Positions 7,561 to 8,594 of a DNA stretch of 8,594 nt are shown in pieces. The notes beneath the pieces were generated by a model. That model saw only the letters and a list, made by a program, of their open reading frames with translations. It ran no database searches and was not told the DNA's origin. Each line of letters starts with the position of its first letter. Position 1 is the first letter of the stretch. Source of the stretch: Bacteroidia bacterium (GTDB taxonomy: Bacteria > Bacteroidota > Bacteroidia > AKYH767-A > OLB10); contig JANWID010000236.1 in assembly GCA_025450095.1 (NCBI GenBank), forward strand, positions 1 to 8,594, given 5' to 3'. Position numbers and translations under genes: made by a program.

Positions 7561-7576
7561 ATTCTGCCCGCAGAAT
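7561..7576. repeat. Perfect 6-bp inverted repeat over the mazG -33 region
   Basis: ATTCTG (7561-7566) and CAGAAT (7571-7576) are inverted copies separated by CCCG. The left arm contains the only -33-like sequence for mazG. It may be an operator or simple chance; six-bp arms are short. Confidence 0.4.
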
Positions 7577-7593
7577 CACATTCCCTACATTTG
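7563..7593 (+). promoter_or_regulatory. Promoter of mazG
   Basis: TACATTTG (7586-7593) matches the Bacteroidota -7 consensus exactly, and TCTG (7563-7566) is a one-mismatch -33 element at the ideal 19-nt spacing. The ATG follows 16 nt after the -7 element, so the leader is about 10 nt. This supports the ATG at 7610 over an in-frame start 42 codons upstream that would lie inside the neighbouring gene. Confidence 0.6.
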
Positions 7594-7609
7594 CACCAAA
7601 TCGATTTTT

Positions 7610-8380
7610 ATGGACGAAAGGCTAAAAGCATTTCAGCGTATCCTGGATATTATGGACGATCTCCGGGCCAGGTGCCCCTGGGATAAATCGCAAACCCTGG
7701 AATCGCTGCGCCACCTCACTATTGAAGAAGTGTATGAGCTTGGAGATGCCATTCTTGCGGGTAATATGGAAGAAATAAAAAAGGAACTGGGTGATATTTT
7801 GTTACATATAATTTTTTATTCCAAAATAGGCTCTGAAACCGGCGATTTTGACATTACCTCAGTAATCAACCAGGTTTGCGAAAAGCTGATCCACCGGCAT
7901 CCGCATATTTATGGTGATGTAAATGTTTCCGGAGCCGAAGAAGTATCTCGAAACTGGGAACAGCTGAAATTACGCGAAGGAAAGAAATCGGTCCTGGAAG
8001 GTGTACCCGGTTCACTTCCTTCACTTGTAAAATCAATGCGTATTCAGGAAAAAGCACGTTCTTCAGGTTTCGACTGGGAACAACCGGAACAGGTGTTGGA
8101 TAAAGTGGAAGAAGAGTTGCGCGAACTGCGCGATGAAATGAGACTGGGAAATACGGAAGCCATACGGAATGAATTTGGCGACCTGCTTTTTTCATTGGTT
8201 AATCTATCCAGGTTTATAAATGTCAATCCCGATGAATCGCTGGAACGAACCAATCTTAAATTTATTTCCAGGTTCCGTTACCTGGAGGAAAACGCACTGA
8301 AAAACGGAAAAAAACTTACGGAAATGTCACTTGCTGAAATGGATGTGTACTGGAATGAAGCTAAGGAAAAAGGACTCTAA
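7610..8380 (+). CDS. mazG: Nucleoside triphosphate pyrophosphohydrolase MazG
   Basis: This 256-residue protein has the two-domain MazG layout and near-normal length (E. coli MazG is 263). The N-terminal domain has the hallmark RCPWDKSQT (21-29), then IEEVYELGD (38-46) and KELGDILLH (58-66), supplying the EExxE and ExxD metal ligands. The HRHPHIYGD stretch (96-104) joins the domains. The C-terminal domain repeats the ligands as EEELRE (167-172) and NEFGDLLF (187-194) and ends with the usual MDVYWNEAK helix (244-252). MazG hydrolyses (d)NTPs to NMP and pyrophosphate in the cytoplasm and is thought to clear aberrant nucleotides and, in E. coli, to lower ppGpp. All metal ligands are present, so it should be active. 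It is transcribed divergently from the envelope operon; no mazEF-like toxin gene is adjacent. Confidence 0.95.
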   Translation: MDERLKAFQRILDIMDDLRARCPWDKSQTLESLRHLTIEEVYELGDAILAGNMEEIKKELGDILLHIIFYSKIGSETGDFDITSVINQVCEKLIHRHPHIYGDVNVSGAEEVSRNWEQLKLREGKKSVLEGVPGSLPSLVKSMRIQEKARSSGFDWEQPEQVLDKVEEELRELRDEMRLGNTEAIRNEFGDLLFSLVNLSRFINVNPDESLERTNLKFISRFRYLEENALKNGKKLTEMSLAEMDVYWNEAKEKGL

Positions 8381-8384
8381 TCAC

Positions 8385-8450
8385 ATTTTCGTAACCATTC
8401 GTACATTCGTAGATTCGTAGGGCGAAGCCCATTCGTAGATTCGTTACATT
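8385..8450. repeat. ATTCGTAG tandem repeat with central palindrome
   Basis: The mazG-to-dinB gap holds three 8-bp units (ATTCGTAC, ATTCGTAG, ATTCGTAG at 8397-8420), then GGCGAAGCCC, then two more units (ATTCGTAG, ATTCGTTA at 8431-8446). A degenerate unit (TTTTCGTAA) precedes them. With the last base of the third unit, GGGC-GAA-GCCC (8420-8430) forms a small hairpin. A 15-bp direct repeat (CATTCGTAGATTCGT) occurs at 8404-8418 and 8430-8444. It has no protein-coding character and no T-run after the hairpin. It may be a dispersed intergenic repeat of this genome or a protein-binding array; its function is unknown. Confidence 0.8.
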
Positions 8451-8456
8451 CTCACC

Positions 8457-8594
8457 ATGCTGCATCTAGATGTTTTGGCTCTCCTTGAAAGAGACCTTGG
8501 GAAGCTGAAAGAAGAAATTCGCCTATACAGGAACGATATGGATCTTTGGAAAATTGCTCCCGGAACTTCTAATACTGCCGGAACACAGGCTCTG
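8457..8594 (+). CDS. DinB-family protein, N-terminal fragment (cut by window edge)
   Basis: An ATG 76 nt after the mazG stop opens a frame that stays open for 46 codons to the window end. The peptide begins MLHLDVLALLERDL and continues through EEIRLYRNDMDLWKIAPGTS to NTAGTQAL. The pattern of an amphipathic helix, then D-x-x-LW-x-x-x-PG-x-SN-x-AG resembles the start of the DinB_2 four-helix-bundle family, in which the first metal-binding His usually follows soon after this motif, here beyond the edge. DinB-like proteins are often metal-dependent thiol transferases or of unknown role. No clear -7 element lies in the gap, so it may be read with mazG through the repeat. Confidence 0.65.
   Translation, partial: MLHLDVLALLERDLGKLKEEIRLYRNDMDLWKIAPGTSNTAGTQAL

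Noticed and set aside
7484..7609. 42-codon N-terminal extension of mazG
   Set aside because: It has no MazG homology, runs through both divergent promoters and overlaps the neighbouring gene; the ATG at 7610 gives the normal MazG N-terminus right after a consensus promoter.
8420..8430. GGGC-GAA-GCCC hairpin as the mazG terminator
   Set aside because: The stem is only 4 bp and no T-run follows on either strand.
8397..8446. Possible CRISPR array
   Set aside because: The units are only 8 bp and directly adjacent, with no spacers of consistent length and no cas gene nearby.

Overview
The window looks like a piece of a Bacteroidota chromosome of roughly 43% GC. The evidence is a type IX secretion plug protein (found only in this phylum), a surface lipoprotein with a Bacteroidota-style export signal, and the phylum's -7 promoter element (TAnnTTTG) at four of the five gene starts that have upstream space. 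I cannot place it below class. There are six complete protein genes and one partial gene. I see no tRNA, rRNA, insertion sequence or CRISPR array.

Layout, read in the direction of transcription. From about 7509 down to 3828 (minus strand) lies a tightly packed three-gene envelope operon: a PagL-like lipid A deacylase-family outer-membrane protein, a DUF2807 lipoprotein predicted to be surface-exposed, and a membrane-bound LTA-synthase/sulfatase-family phosphotransferase. The first junction is an ATGA stop/start overlap and the second a 2-nt gap. After a 42-bp gap holding a new promoter, a second minus-strand unit runs from 3785 to 571: an ABC-F ATPase joined by another ATGA overlap to the T9SS plug protein gene. 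It ends at a hairpin terminator whose U-tract abuts the promoter of the last minus-strand gene, apaG (439 to 53), which has its own terminator at the left edge. On the plus strand, diverging from the envelope operon across 100 bp with two perfect inverted repeats, are mazG (7610 to 8380) and then a partial DinB-like gene cut by the right edge. The 76-bp mazG-dinB gap holds an unusual 8-bp tandem repeat (ATTCGTAG) interrupted by a GGGC-GAA-GCCC palindrome.

Functionally, the left two thirds concern the cell envelope (LPS or glycolipid remodelling, surface lipoprotein, secretion-channel gating) plus a ribosome-associated ABC-F protein. The right end is housekeeping nucleotide sanitation. No gene points to a wholly new system. 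The points worth following are an altered catalytic position in the PagL-like protein, the LES-type motif on its partner lipoprotein, the intergenic ATTCGTAG repeat, and a roughly fourfold excess of CCWGG pentamers across reading frames.
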